From: Lineus longissimus
Lineage: Eukaryota; Nemertea; Pilidiophora; Heteronemertea; Lineidae
Assembly: GCF_910592395.1 (NCBI RefSeq)
Contig: NC_088320.1
Span: forward strand, 622,001 to 682,000
DNA length: 60,000 nucleotides
Reading direction: 5' to 3'
Part shown: one piece after another, positions 35,381 through 46,600 of the stretch
Layout: every line of letters starts with the position of its first letter
How positions within the stretch are numbered: position 1 is the stretch's first letter
The notes under the pieces: model-generated
Database searches by the model: none
The model's input: the letters and a program-made list of their open reading frames with translations, nothing else
Told to the model about the DNA's origin: nothing
Translations under genes and position numbers: made by a program

Positions 35381-35648
35381 CATTATTCTGCCAGTTATCG
35401 GATATGCTCCTCACCATGTGATTCCTCCCGGGGGTAATTGAGACCGGGTCACTTTTCTTGTTGTTGTTGAAACATGTTAAATCACTCGTCACCCCAGCCA
35501 GACTGAGATCATCAGCAACTCCCGCCAAACTCTGAATGTCACTGGTAACATCCGCCAAACTATCAAGGTCACTGTTTAATCCAAGGAAGGTCACTGGTTC
35601 ATCCGTTTCGTTCCCATTTGCGTCGTTGACGTAGCGTATCGTAAACAT
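35381..35648 (-). CDS. Proposed first coding exon of the RING gene (acidic N-terminus)
   Basis: An ATG at 35648 preceded in frame by a TAA opens 89 codons that end at a consensus donor, G|GTAAGTTCCC, in phase 1. The RING exon starts in phase 1, so the junction codon becomes Glu and the frame continues without a stop. The peptide begins MFTIRYVNDANGNETDEP. It continues with an acidic, repetitive stretch in which variants of S-L-A-(D/G)-V-x-(S/D)-D recur about four times (roughly residues 25-55), then a basic, Ser-rich part around residues 65-80. No domain or signal peptide was recognised; the composition suggests a disordered, cytosolic N-terminus. The intron to the RING exon would be about 14.8 kb and could hide further exons. 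The assignment to the RING gene rests on strand, donor quality and phase, not on homology. Confidence 0.48.
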
Positions 35649-35719
35649 GGTAGTTTTTTATTCCATATGAATTTAAATCCTGATTTCACTACTGAAACTC
35701 AAAGCAACGAACCACTTAC

Positions 35720-35759
35720 AGCATATCCACCCTGCTGGTCCATGTGAGATCACCAAAAC
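35720..35759 (-). CDS. Candidate upstream exon B (40 bp)
   Basis: The acceptor is excellent (TTGTTGTCTCTTTCCAG) and so is the donor (T|GTAAGTGG). Read on from exon A in phase 0 it gives VLVISHGPAGWIC and ends in phase 1. Splicing it to the RING exon would create TAA at the junction. If both join, exons A and B would be untranslated and translation could start at M103 just before the RING. The gap to the next acceptor (35691) is only 28 nt, too short for an intron, so B and the acceptor-defined 35.6-kb exon look mutually exclusive. Confidence 0.28.
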
Positions 35760-35825
35760 CTGGAAAGAGACAACAAGCAATGTTTTAGAGGTATGTGGCC
35801 ATGCTTTGCCAGAATGAACTCGTCC

Positions 35826-36004
35826 AAACATCATCAGTCCCAAAAATATTTTGGTTTTGAAAATTTTTCAAAATTTTGAACTGACTCGATGATGAAAAAT
35901 TTTCGAAGTCCGCATATTTTTTTCACTTTTTGTTTTCTGCTCAAAATGAACCAACATCATCAGTCCCAAAACTTTGTTGACTTTGAAAATTTTTCGCAAT
36001 TTTC
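35826..36004 (+). repeat. Dispersed A/T-rich repeat, two tandem copies
   Basis: Two copies (about 35826-35877 and 35914-36004) share CATCATCAGTCCCAAAA and GAAAATTTTTC with the copy at 2471. Their shared blocks are about 126 bp apart. They lie upstream of candidate exon B and downstream of candidate exon A, that is, in the putative intron between them. Confidence 0.6.
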
Positions 36005-36585
36005 AACACACAGACGAGTCTGAAACGATTTAATGATGATGGAATTTGCCTCATTTAAAGCACATCCCGAAGTTATTCCTATCACAGCGAGTGACTGATG
36101 TCATCATTAGGCTCGGATGAATAAGCATTCATGATTGTAACATCATTATGGATAATCTCATCTTCTTCGAGCAAATATTCTATATATTGTGTCAGAGTCA
36201 TAACAAATTTACCAGCAGTAAATTGAAATATGCTTGCATGATCAAATTAAAAAACTTAAGTATTCGATTGAAACCCCATGACAAAAACAGTTTCTAAGCA
36301 TATTGTGTTTGCAAAAATCAACCAGATGTCTATTTTGAGAATTGGAAATCTAAAATGAATTGAATATTGATTACAACATGATCACAGAAAACACAATATA
36401 AATACTCGTCATATTGTGCCGTAAAATCAACAGCATCTCTCGAGACGGAAATTACCAATTTTCAATATTGAATCGGAGGATTTGCCAGGCGTTACTCTTT
36501 CAACAATCACGAGCGCTATGATTGAATTTGCAGCACCAAAACAAGTTGTAAATGGATTTTCCGCAATCTGCAACAGATGACTTAC

Positions 36586-36652
36586 ATTTGCTTCAATAAC
36601 GTATTTAAATTTGATGACATTATCAATAGTGACTATATAGCTCATTTTCAGC
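36586..36652 (-). CDS. Candidate upstream exon A (alternative 5' exon)
   Basis: This 67-bp segment sits between a strong acceptor (CTATGAAACAG) and a strong donor (AAT|GTAAGTCAT). One frame is open through it and contains an ATG (MSYIVTIDNVIKFKYVIEAN), ending in phase 0. It lies about 0.9 kb upstream of the proposed first coding exon of the RING gene, on the same strand. It may be coding, or a 5' untranslated exon of an alternative transcript. Short segments with two good splice sites do arise by chance at this window size. Confidence 0.27.
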
Positions 36653-39186
36653 CTGTTTCATAGAAAATGAGGTTATGGAATGCCATGGTGTTCAGGAGAA
36701 TACTGATAAATCTGGGAAGTATAATTCAACAAAATCACAATGTTGAAATAATAGGTGAAGTCCAGTGCTCACCTATATGAGAATGAATTCATGAGAACCA
36801 ATGAGTTATGGGTCACAACAGAAGTTGACAATAGCTTGTCTGGAGTATGGACAATTCCATTCACCTTTCATTACCATGATCCCAGGGATTGATGTAGAAC
36901 ATCCTCGACACTCAACAAACACATTAGAAAGTTATTCATCCCTTCTTATAAATCAATGATTCTCTTCTATTACCATACACTACATCTTCATACTAGCCCA
37001 AGATATGTGGGATAATCATTCTTCGGGAACAATAGTGAAGACACAGCTTTACGAGACTGTCATTACCTCAGGAAATTAATCGCGATGTATCAAGCTCACT
37101 CTAATCTCTAACCACCAAAACCGCTTTAGCATCAATAACATTTTGGCAGACAGTATGATGATGGCAAGAACTTCGCGTGAAACATCAATTTGTTCACGGC
37201 TGCGCATATCACCTACAAGTATGGTGAGTGTGGTATGTCACTTCATGGCTGACACCTCACGGCAACTTGTCACCTCATGGCTGCAGTCGACTCTGAAAGT
37301 GGTCTGGCCTTATGTGCCAGTTTGAACTTGAAGGTGATGATGCACTTTGTAGCTGCTTGCTTACACCACTAGAAGACTCCTACAGAAGCTTTTCATCCCA
37401 CACCATATCATTATCAAGGGCTGATCTACCAAGTATCCATTATTCAAAACCTTAAATGTTCTCTATGGAAATTAATATTCAACCTCTTTGATATTTGAGA
37501 AAATTTCAAAATCACAAGGGAAAAATTTGCTATCGACAGAATTCTCTAGTCTTAGTAGTGCACAATGTACAGTTACACCTTTGGTTGGTTGGAATGTATG
37601 TAAAAAAATGTACAGCATCTTATACAGAAGGCATGCTGGTTTCAAGCCAAGTTCAGATGAAACATGTATACTGCACTAGCTTTACACATGAATATCACAT
37701 GATTTTTAGTAACTTTTATATTTGATATGTTTGTTCATGAAAAAGCTTTTTGAAATGTTGATCGATATATATTATAAGTGTGTTAAGGTCATAGGTAAGG
37801 ATATGATGCATGTACAGAGCAATTAGACATACCAGTACATGAATCAAGGTTGGTTCTAGGATGGTGGACATGTGGGGAAAAAGCTGGGGCGAAAACGTCA
37901 GGGAGCGAAACGACCGGATACCCATAACATAGAAAATCCGCTGCAGATCAGATTCCGCAGGTTCCGCAGAATCCGCAGGATCCGCTAAATCGCAATGGCC
38001 GACATGTGGGAGGGGCCAATGCTATTTCAGTGACAACAGACCACTTTTCCAACCCATCACCTTGATATGGCCCTGTGAATAGAAAGAGATATTAGCTTCC
38101 AATATAACAAGGATGGACCTTCTATATATCAATGTCAGCCAACCCAAGGTATGGGTGATAAGGTGATTCTCCTGCACTGAGTTCTCCATGCCATATGAAC
38201 CAAGAGTACAGCTAGCCTCGTTTTTTAAGACATGTAGCTGGCAACTACAGTACCAAGTGCCTCACTTGAGAATTCAATACTATGAAGTGTGGTTTCCTTC
38301 AATTCAGGTGGTGTATTACACAGGTCTCTGACTCTCTCTCATACTGAAGGTAATTGTTGATGTATACAAATGGTTTTAAAGTAAATCAATAAAAGTAAGC
38401 TGAATTTATAGGTGATATATCAATGTGTGATATATCAATGAGTGTTCATAATGAAACCCCCAGGCCATTTTGATAACCTGACTGAAGAAATGCATGTTTT
38501 CTTCCTGAATGGTCCCCATTTTGCCTCATTCGGTTGAATGATTATTCAACGCCAAGGGACTTGTCAACGCCTGTCGCAGCAGACAAATCTACGCGTTGAT
38601 CCGATAAGGTCAAAACTGACGGAGGATAGAATATTTCAGCCGATAAGGATGCAGGCTATGGATATTTCAATATGTATGATATTCACATGTACAAGAAGCG
38701 GGTGATTAAATCAAGTGGAACGTCACGGCTCGTTCATCAAGAGTTGATTAATTCGACAGAATTTGAAATCAGCGACAAGTGATCAATATTTCTGGTGTTG
38801 CCCTCAGCCAACTTCAAGGCCAGGAGACCAAAAACATGACTAACTTTCACAGCCGTGGCATTGGCCAAGGTGTAATGATGGACTTCCCAACGTCCCTCTC
38901 TTTGGCTGATAATCTGACAAACTCGGTCACTGCCAACTGTAGCCCATCATCGCTTCTGAATGATTTCCTCAATCACCGTGTTTCAGATCTGTCTCAATGG
39001 TAACTCAATAACAGCTGGGCTAATTCCTCTTCAGTGAGCTCAATCAGAAGAGTGGAGTCAGCCAATTGTTCAAGACATTGAAAGGCTTCTTTAAATGATA
39101 CTTAAATGTCTTAGAATGACTGCATCACTTGATCTGTCACAAAAAGACATGGGAAGATGTTCCATAAAGTACTGTGAGTGCAGACG
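36653..39186. other. Non-coding stretch upstream of the RING gene candidates
   Basis: Only the 9-bp CCGCAG repeat stands out. Promoter elements for the minus-strand gene might lie here, but no TATA box or initiator can be assigned with confidence. Confidence 0.4.
37952..37986 (+). repeat. 9-bp CCGCAG repeat
   Basis: About four copies of a nonamer of the form (A/G)ATTCCGCAG or GTTCCGCAG in a row. Confidence 0.75.
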
Positions 39187-39306
39187 AGGTTGGGTGGTGC
39201 AGTTGAGCCAAGGTTGGGTGGTGCAGTTGAGCCAAGGTTGGGTGGTGCAGTTGAGCCAAGGTTGGGTGGTGCAGTTGAGCCAAGGTTGGGTGGTGCAGTT
39301 GAGCCA
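39187..39306 (+). repeat. 24-bp minisatellite, five perfect copies
   Basis: Five identical 24-bp units, each containing GGTTGGGTGGTGCAGTTGAG, begin at 39187, 39211, 39235, 39259 and 39283. The unit length is a multiple of three and several frames on both strands are stop-free, which creates 70-90-codon open frames with no coding meaning. Confidence 0.97.
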
Positions 39307-40035
39307 AGACCTATAGCCATGTGCTACTGGAGTACAGAATATCAAGCAGTTAATAATGCATACAGACACGAAACAACAACAACAGCAATATGGTTATGAA
39401 TTGAACTCCCTCAACACTACACCATGCATACATGATGTCCCTAAAAGTACAATAGTGATCATATTCCTGTTACAGGATATCATCATCCTGTTTTATGGAA
39501 AATGATAGGATTATTCTTTGTCGGTATAAATACTTTATATTACAGGCTAACTTCCTGAATATGATAGGGCAAGAACATTAGCCAACAGCAATGGCTGAGG
39601 AAAAAAATATATGTGTTCCTGTTTGGGGAATTGCTCTAAGTCAGCTGAAATGTTGGTATTTGCTCTTAAGAAGCTTGTCACAATGAATCGGTGTATAGGT
39701 TTTTCATAATGGATGCAGGCAAAGCAAGGATCAATGATGTATTGAGTAACAGCTTGAAAAATCATGCAAGCTTTTTTATGAAAGATACAAAACAAATTGG
39801 TGTTCATTGAGCTTGGTTCACATATGTGATACTCCAATAGTGTTATAGACACCATGAAGGTGTTCTGGATGATGGGAGTCTAACTGCATTGCTTAGCAAA
39901 GTGTTATGTAAGGTGTTGCTTCAAGAGTCACCATCACAGGACTACATCCCTTCATTCAGGATGGTATTTATTTCAATCGACAATGAGGCGGTATTATGCT
40001 TCTTGACAGAGCAGCAAACGGTGGAACACAAATAG

Positions 40036-40215
40036 ACAGTACAACCTCTCTATTAAGGACACCCATGGGACTGACAAATGCTGTCCTTAATAGAGAGGTG
40101 TCCTGATTAGAGAGGTCAAATTGAATGGAAAGTACCAATTTGGGACCAAAACTAGTGTCCTTAATAGAGAGGTTGTCCCTAATAGAGAGGTGTCCGCTAA
40201 GGGAGGTTCCACTAT
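40036..40215. mobile_element. Non-autonomous inverted-repeat element with internal modules
   Basis: The unit GTCCTTAATAGAGAGGT recurs in both orientations: once inverted at the left end (40046-40062) and directly at about 40083, 40157 and, degraded, 40175 and 40192. The outer ends (left GTACAACCTCTCTATTAAGG; right, complemented, GTGGAACCTCCCTTAGCGG) form an imperfect terminal inverted repeat. No clear target-site duplication is visible. Confidence 0.65.
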
Positions 40216-40889
40216 ATTTGTCCTCTTTTACCATGTCCCACTGTAATGTACACTCCTTCCAGAACAGGACATCGTGGCCAATCCCTTCAGAAGCATGAGG
40301 AAATCTTTTGGAAACATAAACTCAGAACATCCTTCTTCTGAGAAGCGAAGTACTGAAGACTACCACTTCGTGGTACATGTACCTGGAGCTATAAGTGCAT
40401 GATAGATTGTAAGCCTGGCATATTTGTTTTTCTTCTCCCCAAAAACAGAAGCTGTACCGATGTGAAAAAGTAGCCTCAGGCTTTATAACCAGGCCTAACA
40501 CAATACAGCTTTTGTTGGTAGAAAGAGTTTGACATTAGAAGGCATTTCCAGTCAGACTAATTGGACTTTTTCTGGTGCTTGCTACCTCTGGGCTATGACT
40601 TTCACAACAGTTGCTTTTGATTCTCCAAGTTTGAGAAGAATGTGGGGCAAAGGTAATTATATATATATACTCACTTCATTGAAAATGTTTTGGGGTTTTA
40701 TCCTTATTTTCTAAATAGACTAGGCAAAATCAGTGAAAGAGCAGCCACCACGAGGTCCAGTTATCCACTTACTCAGATATCTATCCTGGCATGGCCAAAT
40801 CACCTATATATTCTCTGAAATTCCTCAGAATCCTCATATAAAACACTTATGAAAATGACAAATTCGTTATTGACCCAGTTCGAATAATC

Positions 40890-41037
40890 CTAGTACCCCT
40901 CCAGCTTAATGGGATTCAAATCTTCACATCGATTCGGAACGCGCAATCCTATGAAGAAGTGCGAGACTGGGCCAAGAAATGCCACGAGAAATCCTTGTCC
41001 AACCAGCACCCAGCACAGCCTATGACGTCTGACGTTG
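40890..41037 (-). CDS. Second exon of a 56-residue single-pass membrane protein
   Basis: The acceptor is strong (GTGTCATCTCACCAG). The exon enters in phase 2 and reads 48 codons to TAG. With the preceding exon the product is 56 residues: a short N-terminus with a basic cluster (NVRRHR, residues 9-14), then a hydrophobic helix at about residues 16-40 (it contains VLVGQGFLVAFLGP), then a polar tail with a second Cys (RVPNRCEDLNPIKLEGY). The positive-inside rule suggests that the N-terminus is cytosolic. The size matches small integral membrane proteins that act as subunits or regulators, but no family was recognised and no function is proposed. Confidence 0.4.
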
Positions 41038-41359
41038 CTGGTGAGATGACACACCGAATGAAACGCAAAACAACAAATCAATACTAACAGCTAACCGCTA
41101 TCGTTAGATAAGGAATCTTTCCGACACCGGGGCAGGGGCATTTTACATGGTATCTCGGACGCAACACACTCCAGGGGTTCAAATTTGTAGCATGTAGTTT
41201 CGTTTCAACATTCCCATTAGAAAACAGTTGTATTGATTGAATGACCCACATATCTGCAGGACGGGAACACTCACTTGATGAATGACTTCCAGACAGAAGG
41301 AGAGCTAACCTACCTACCTCAAGTCTCTATATAGTTATTCCATTTGAAACAATACTCAC

Positions 41360-41382
41360 CCCACGTCTGCAGGACTACACAT
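41360..41382 (-). CDS. First coding exon of a small membrane protein gene
   Basis: ATG at 41382 opens seven codons (MCSPADV plus GG) and ends at the strong donor G|GTGAGTATT in phase 2. The next acceptor downstream on the minus strand (41038) begins an exon whose only long open frame needs a phase-2 entry, so the junction codon becomes Gly. The intron would be 322 bp. The exon is very short and its start context (CACTTCATGT) is only fair, so most of the support comes from the fit with exon 2. Confidence 0.36.
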
Positions 41383-41855
41383 GAAGTGGGAGGAAAACAG
41401 CCAGCAGTATCGATATTAAACATGCATTACATTGTGATCATCCGCTAGAGTACCAGTAGTATCGATGAGAGCAGTGTCGCCTGGTATAGGAGAAGGTTTT
41501 TATCCAAGTACATTATCGGCATTTCCTCAAAGCCTTTACCATGGGTACACAATAATAGGAACGCTAACGTCATTTACAAGAGAGGCTGTACTTAATCAAG
41601 GTGTCCACTTTTTCTACAATGCTACGGCTGGTTTTTACAAGAAGTGCAATTTAGTGTGGGGATTGAACCCAATTGCCATCATGGTTCTGTTTTCGATTCC
41701 AGTGCGCACAGGATGGTGGTCCATCGCAGGCAAGCCTGGCATCTACTTTTACTCCTAGACAAAAACAAGACATTGCTCAAAGGCACAGAGATGTACCAGT
41801 GCTGAGCTTTTCAACAGCTGTACTTAAAACTAGTATACTTCCTTATTATTTAGCC

Positions 41856-42274
41856 GGGATTCTAACCGCCACTGGTCTCCTACAGGCCAACATCTTCCCA
41901 TTGTCAAAAAGAATCTTGTTCGCCAGGGATTCTAACCGCCACTGGTCTCCTACAGGCCAACATCCTCCCAATGTCAAAAAGAATCTTGTTCGCCAGGGAT
42001 TCTAACCGCCACTGGTCTCCTACAGACCAACATCTTCCCAATGTCAAAAAGAATCTTGTTCGCCAGGGATTCTAACCGCCACTGGTCTCCTACAGACCAA
42101 CATCTTCCCAATGTCAAAAAGAATCTTGTTCGCCATGGATTCTAACCGCCACTGGTCTCCTACAGCCAACATCTTCCCATTGTCAAAAAGAATCTTGTTC
42201 GCCTGGGATTCTAACCGCCACTGGTCTCCTACAGGCCAACATCTTCCCATTGTCAAAAAGAATCTTGTTCGCAT
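41856..42274 (+). repeat. 70-bp tandem repeat, six copies
   Basis: Units start at 41856, 41926, 41996, 42066, 42136 and 42205 with GGATTCTAACCGCCACTGG and end with AAAGAATCTTGTTCGCC. One unit is 69 bp. Divergence is only a few percent. Confidence 0.96.
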
Positions 42275-42566
42275 AGGTAAACACTGAAATGCTCAAAGCT
42301 TTAAACCGTGACACTTCGTTCAGAGAGTTGAAACAGCCAATTTCATTTTCAATTTATGACATCTACGCCTACTAAAATTGAATTAGTCATTCAAAACATC
42401 CAATTTTCTCATGTCAATGTCTGGGGATCTGTTAAATCTACTGGGGAAATCCCACCTCACTAATCAAGGCATGCAACTAGCCAACACTGGAATGAGTGTT
42501 GTCAGCATTGGGCTGGAGTCTTTGATGTTCATCTGCCTGTGGTACAATGATTGAAAATGACAGGTA

Positions 42567-42632
42567 TTATTATCTGATCTAATATCTGATCTAAACTTAT
42601 CTGATCAAAACTGTTCTGATCTCCTCTGATTA
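42567..42632 (+). repeat. TCTGATC short repeat cluster
   Basis: TCTGATC or TCTGATT recurs about six times in 65 bp. Confidence 0.6.
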
Positions 42633-42759
42633 ATAGTTTTACAGTCAATGTGGGACAAGTTATTTGTATAAAACAAACTTATAACTGTAATTCTATTCTA
42701 CAACTCGATGGAAATCCAAATGGTCATTTTACATGTACATCCCAATATTATTGTCCCGG

Positions 42760-42806
42760 ACCAATTCTACGGCGGACGGGTATTCCTTTTACACCGGCAA
42801 TGAAAA
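42760..42806. mobile_element. Partial copy of the 57.4-kb element family
   Basis: The segment ends CTTTTACACCGGC, identical over 13 bp to the right end of the element at 57326-57497, and holds a GTCCCGGACC motif at a comparable distance. A matching left end was not found, so it is a fragment or a different subfamily. Confidence 0.35.
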
Positions 42807-42906
42807 CCTCAGTATGAAATCTAAAAGTGAAATAAGGACAACAATGAAGGTGGGGAGCAAAAATGATGCAAAGACACTAGTGGAACTATGATGGAACCCA
42901 CAGCAT

Positions 42907-43672
42907 GGAATCTACCACGGAAGCCCCATGAAAGTTCCATCCACGGCCCATGAGTGGATAGCTGATGGGAGACCAGTTGTAAAACGTTGTTTGTGATGAT
43001 CATGAACATTCCATCCATGGATCTCCGTGGATGGAACTTCCATGGGCCGTCAACTATCCCTGGACGGCCACTTCCGCCCGTGTACCAACACATCCATCAT
43101 GGAATCTACCACGGAAGCCCCATGAAAGTTCCATCCACGGCCCATGAGTGGATAGCTGATGGGAGACCAGTTGAAAAACGTTGTTTGTGATGATCATGAA
43201 CATTCCATCCATGAATCTCCGTGGACGGAACTTCCATGGGCCGTCAACTATCCCTGGACGGCCACTTCCGCCCGTGTACCAACACATCCATCATGGAATC
43301 TACCACGGAAGCCCCATGAAAGTTCCATCCATGGCTCATGAGTGGATAGCTGACGGGAGACCAGTTGTAAAACGATGTTTGTGATGATCATGAACATTCC
43401 AACCATGGACCTCCGTGGATGGAACTTCCCTAGGCGTCAACTATCCCTGGACGGCCACTTCTGCCCGTGTACCAACACATCCATCATGGAATCTACCACG
43501 GAAGCCCCATGAAAGTTCCATCCACGGCCCATGAGTGGATAGCTGATGAGAGACCAGTTGTAATACGTTGTTTGTGATGATCATGAACATTCCATCCATG
43601 GACCTCCGTGGAGGGAACTTCCATTGGCCGTCAACTATCCCTGGACGGCCACTTCTGCCCGTGTACCAACAC
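42907..43672 (+). repeat. 194-bp satellite, four copies, with internal inverted arms
   Basis: Units start with GGAATCTACCACGG at 42907, 43101, 43295 and 43488. Each unit contains a 22-bp arm beginning CCCATGAAAGTTCCATCCAC (42925-42946 in unit 1) and its inverted partner 78 bp later (43025-43046), 21 of 22 bases matching. Each unit can therefore fold into a hairpin or cruciform. Frames of 60-90 codons through the array are by-products. Confidence 0.95.
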
Positions 43673-46600
43673 ACTCATAGCACATCTAGCCCATGAACTG
43701 CTGGCAAACAAGTGAACATAATTCCAACTTCTTAGACCGTAAGATTAGTGATTCTTCTCATGTATGATGATGCCTCTCCTCGCCCCATCCCACAAATTAC
43801 CAAGCGTTAGTCAGCCTCTCAGAGGACCGCTATAAACTATAATAGCTCTCCGCATCATTCTAATAGGCTAAATCTTGGGCAGGATTCTGTGGTTTATAGC
43901 TTTGCTGGCATGATGTATTGTGGACTGATATTGATCTGTTGTCGAGGACACCTACCAAAGGAATTCGGCCACAGAGAATACATCAGGAATTGAAATCGAG
44001 ACCAATTGGATGCTTGTAATCAAATCGACAGGATTTACCATTGAGCTCATGGCACTCATCCTCACCATTAGTGGTGGTTTAACCCTAGACTTTCTTGGAA
44101 ATCCGAAAAAGGAAGAACACTGCAGTGTCATGAAATGTATGTGTGCTCGTCCAGAGCCTTCAATTCAAAGGAACTGTCGTGTTATTAGTGTTGACTATCC
44201 TTCCTTGGGACACTCTCCATATGCCACCAAAGGTCCTTAGACTATTACAACTTGTACAGTCGACTGTTTCCAGGAGTCAACCTACATGCAAGGCTCCTAT
44301 TGAAATCAATCTCTATCACATGCGAGAGTTTTCTGAACAGGAATCATCTTGGGATGTGACTAGAGCTGATGCTACTTCTGACCTCAATCTTATGAAGTTC
44401 ATCATGTTAATAGCCATCAAATAGCTCCAACCCGACCAGGGGTTTTATATCATAACCTGATCCCTCTTACCAGGCCATTTGGCTAGCTGATGTTTTCTCC
44501 TTACCATGTTGACTGAGCACTTCAATCGCTACTACTTTGGCTGTAAGCTTGAAGGTTGCTCAGTTACTAAGCTCACCAAAGGCCGGTTAAATCATAACCC
44601 TGGAAGAGCCGTCACTTCGCTTAATAAGATGATGATCGATTGTCAGACATCAGGCGTCAGGCGTCACGAATGCAGAAAGGGTGTGGTCAACTGACTGCGG
44701 CTGACAAATGCTTTCTTACGTCCAGAAGACGAATGAAAAGTCACAACATGAAACCAGCAGCAAGAATAGACGCAGTCAAGTTTGCCAGAGACTTGTAATA
44801 TGATTGTGCACTGTTAGGACATTACAGCATCGGAGTCTGATGAAGACAGATGAGATGTCTTTCGACAGCAGTAAACATGGTATATAGTTTGTAATGGTAA
44901 GGGAACATTTATTCATAGAGCGAAGCATCGTAACCATGTTGACAACAACGGTGACAGTAGTTGTCCATTTCTGTGGTTTAAAAATGGTTAGAGGGAAGGG
45001 CCAGGCCGGTCTACTGTCTCACTGGCAAAAGTCATTTCTGAAGAACATGGTTCTCCCCAGCAGATAAACAACATAGAGCCACGGTAAATCCATATGTGTC
45101 ATATCTTTACAAGTCTTCGTAACTGTCAGGTACCGCCATCTAAGCTAAGAAATTGGAACTAGGCATTTGCGTAAAATTTAAAATATCGCCCGTTTTTAGG
45201 GCGGGGGACGATTTACAGCTGGAACCCCTGAACCAGCTCCCGCAGATCCGTCATTCATTGAGTCAAAGCAAATATGAACCTGGTTTAATCATGCGGTTTA
45301 TCTTAACTATGCTATACCTATCAAGTTGTTTATATACCCGTCAGTTTCTTGCTGCATTGTTCCCATCTGGACGTCTTGTATACGTTTCATGTAGTACTGC
45401 TGGTCCACGGCAGGGGAGCGAGGGAGGAATAGCTTCTCCGTCTTTCAAAGAAGGTAAGAGAAATGAGAAAGTCATAACAAGACTGAGTCGGCCTTGGCAG
45501 CTTCGCCGTCTTGCCGGCACAGTGAGCGTATTGAGATAGTCACAACCAGACTAAATCGATCGGTCATTGCAGCTCCACCGTCTTGCCGACACGGTAAGAG
45601 ATGATGCGAGACAGTCAGAACCACAAGCCGAATGGGACCTGGCTGCACTGCCGTCTTGCCCACACGATGTGAGAGCCGATGTGAGTGCATCACCAACATC
45701 ACCGTATCGCGACTATACTCATAGGGAGAGAGGTCACATCCAAATCAGGCCGAACACGCCGAGAAGAGGCATGACACCATGTAGATACTTGGCGTATCCA
45801 GCAGAGATATGGAACAACCTGCGTGGAGAGAAGGCACATCAGGAGGAGACATGTTACACCCTGTAGATGCACACCTTGTGCAGAAACATGGTGCACTGTG
45901 TCTGGGGACGGCTCATCGAGAAGAGAAAGAGCACATCGAGTTCATGACGAGTGAATTGCCGTCAAGTACCATTCTCTGTATTGAGTGAATGGAGGAGACT
46001 GGTAAAAGAGTCTATGTCGAAACACGACGGAACGGGTATGTGATGATGAGATCCTGTGAATTCAGCAAAAATGTCCAAGATCCCAAAAAATTGATTTGTC
46101 ATACTGGATCGAAATGAAATTGACCAGTTTCAAGTGCTATAGCTGTTGTTACGGATGTCAGCTTACAGAGCTATACCATGATACCAAAGGTCCCACGATG
46201 AAAAAACTGTTATTTGATATGCGCCACCCAACCCTGTCTTGTTCGGCTTGTCATGCCTGCCTCTCTTTGTGTTTTCCTCGTTATTATCCAGCGTCGATGA
46301 TGTCAGATGAGACAATATCCTGGCGAACATCTGATGTTGGCTTCCTTATACTAGGAAGAAAAAGATCCGACATACGAAAAATAAAACCTGTCTGATTTGT
46401 TTCGGCTGATCAACCCTTTCCGACCGACTCTGGAAATGAAATGGGTAAAGTCATGATGGTTCTGCAAACCACCAGCCAGACATGCCATTTTCACTCTTCC
46501 AGAGTCACTGATACCAGCTCCGTAATATTATGTGTCGATATTATTCCAGGCGTGAATGGCGGGTGTTGATATAATACTGATCAACAGACTCGCCAAATAT

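Noticed and set aside
39091-39399. Four overlapping open frames on both strands
   Set aside because: Produced by the 24-bp repeat, whose length keeps every frame in register.
40675-40710. 36-bp segment with good acceptor and GTGAGT donor on the minus strand
   Set aside because: It lies beyond the stop of the small membrane protein gene, and no upstream exon fits its phase without creating a stop.
42044-43674. Open frames of 60-90 codons in the 70-bp and 194-bp arrays
   Set aside because: Repeat-generated; the same peptides recur in shifted frames and unit lengths are not multiples of three.
44511-44560. Short minus-strand segment between AGCTTACAG and GTAAGG
   Set aside because: No partner exon; the plus strand is equally open.
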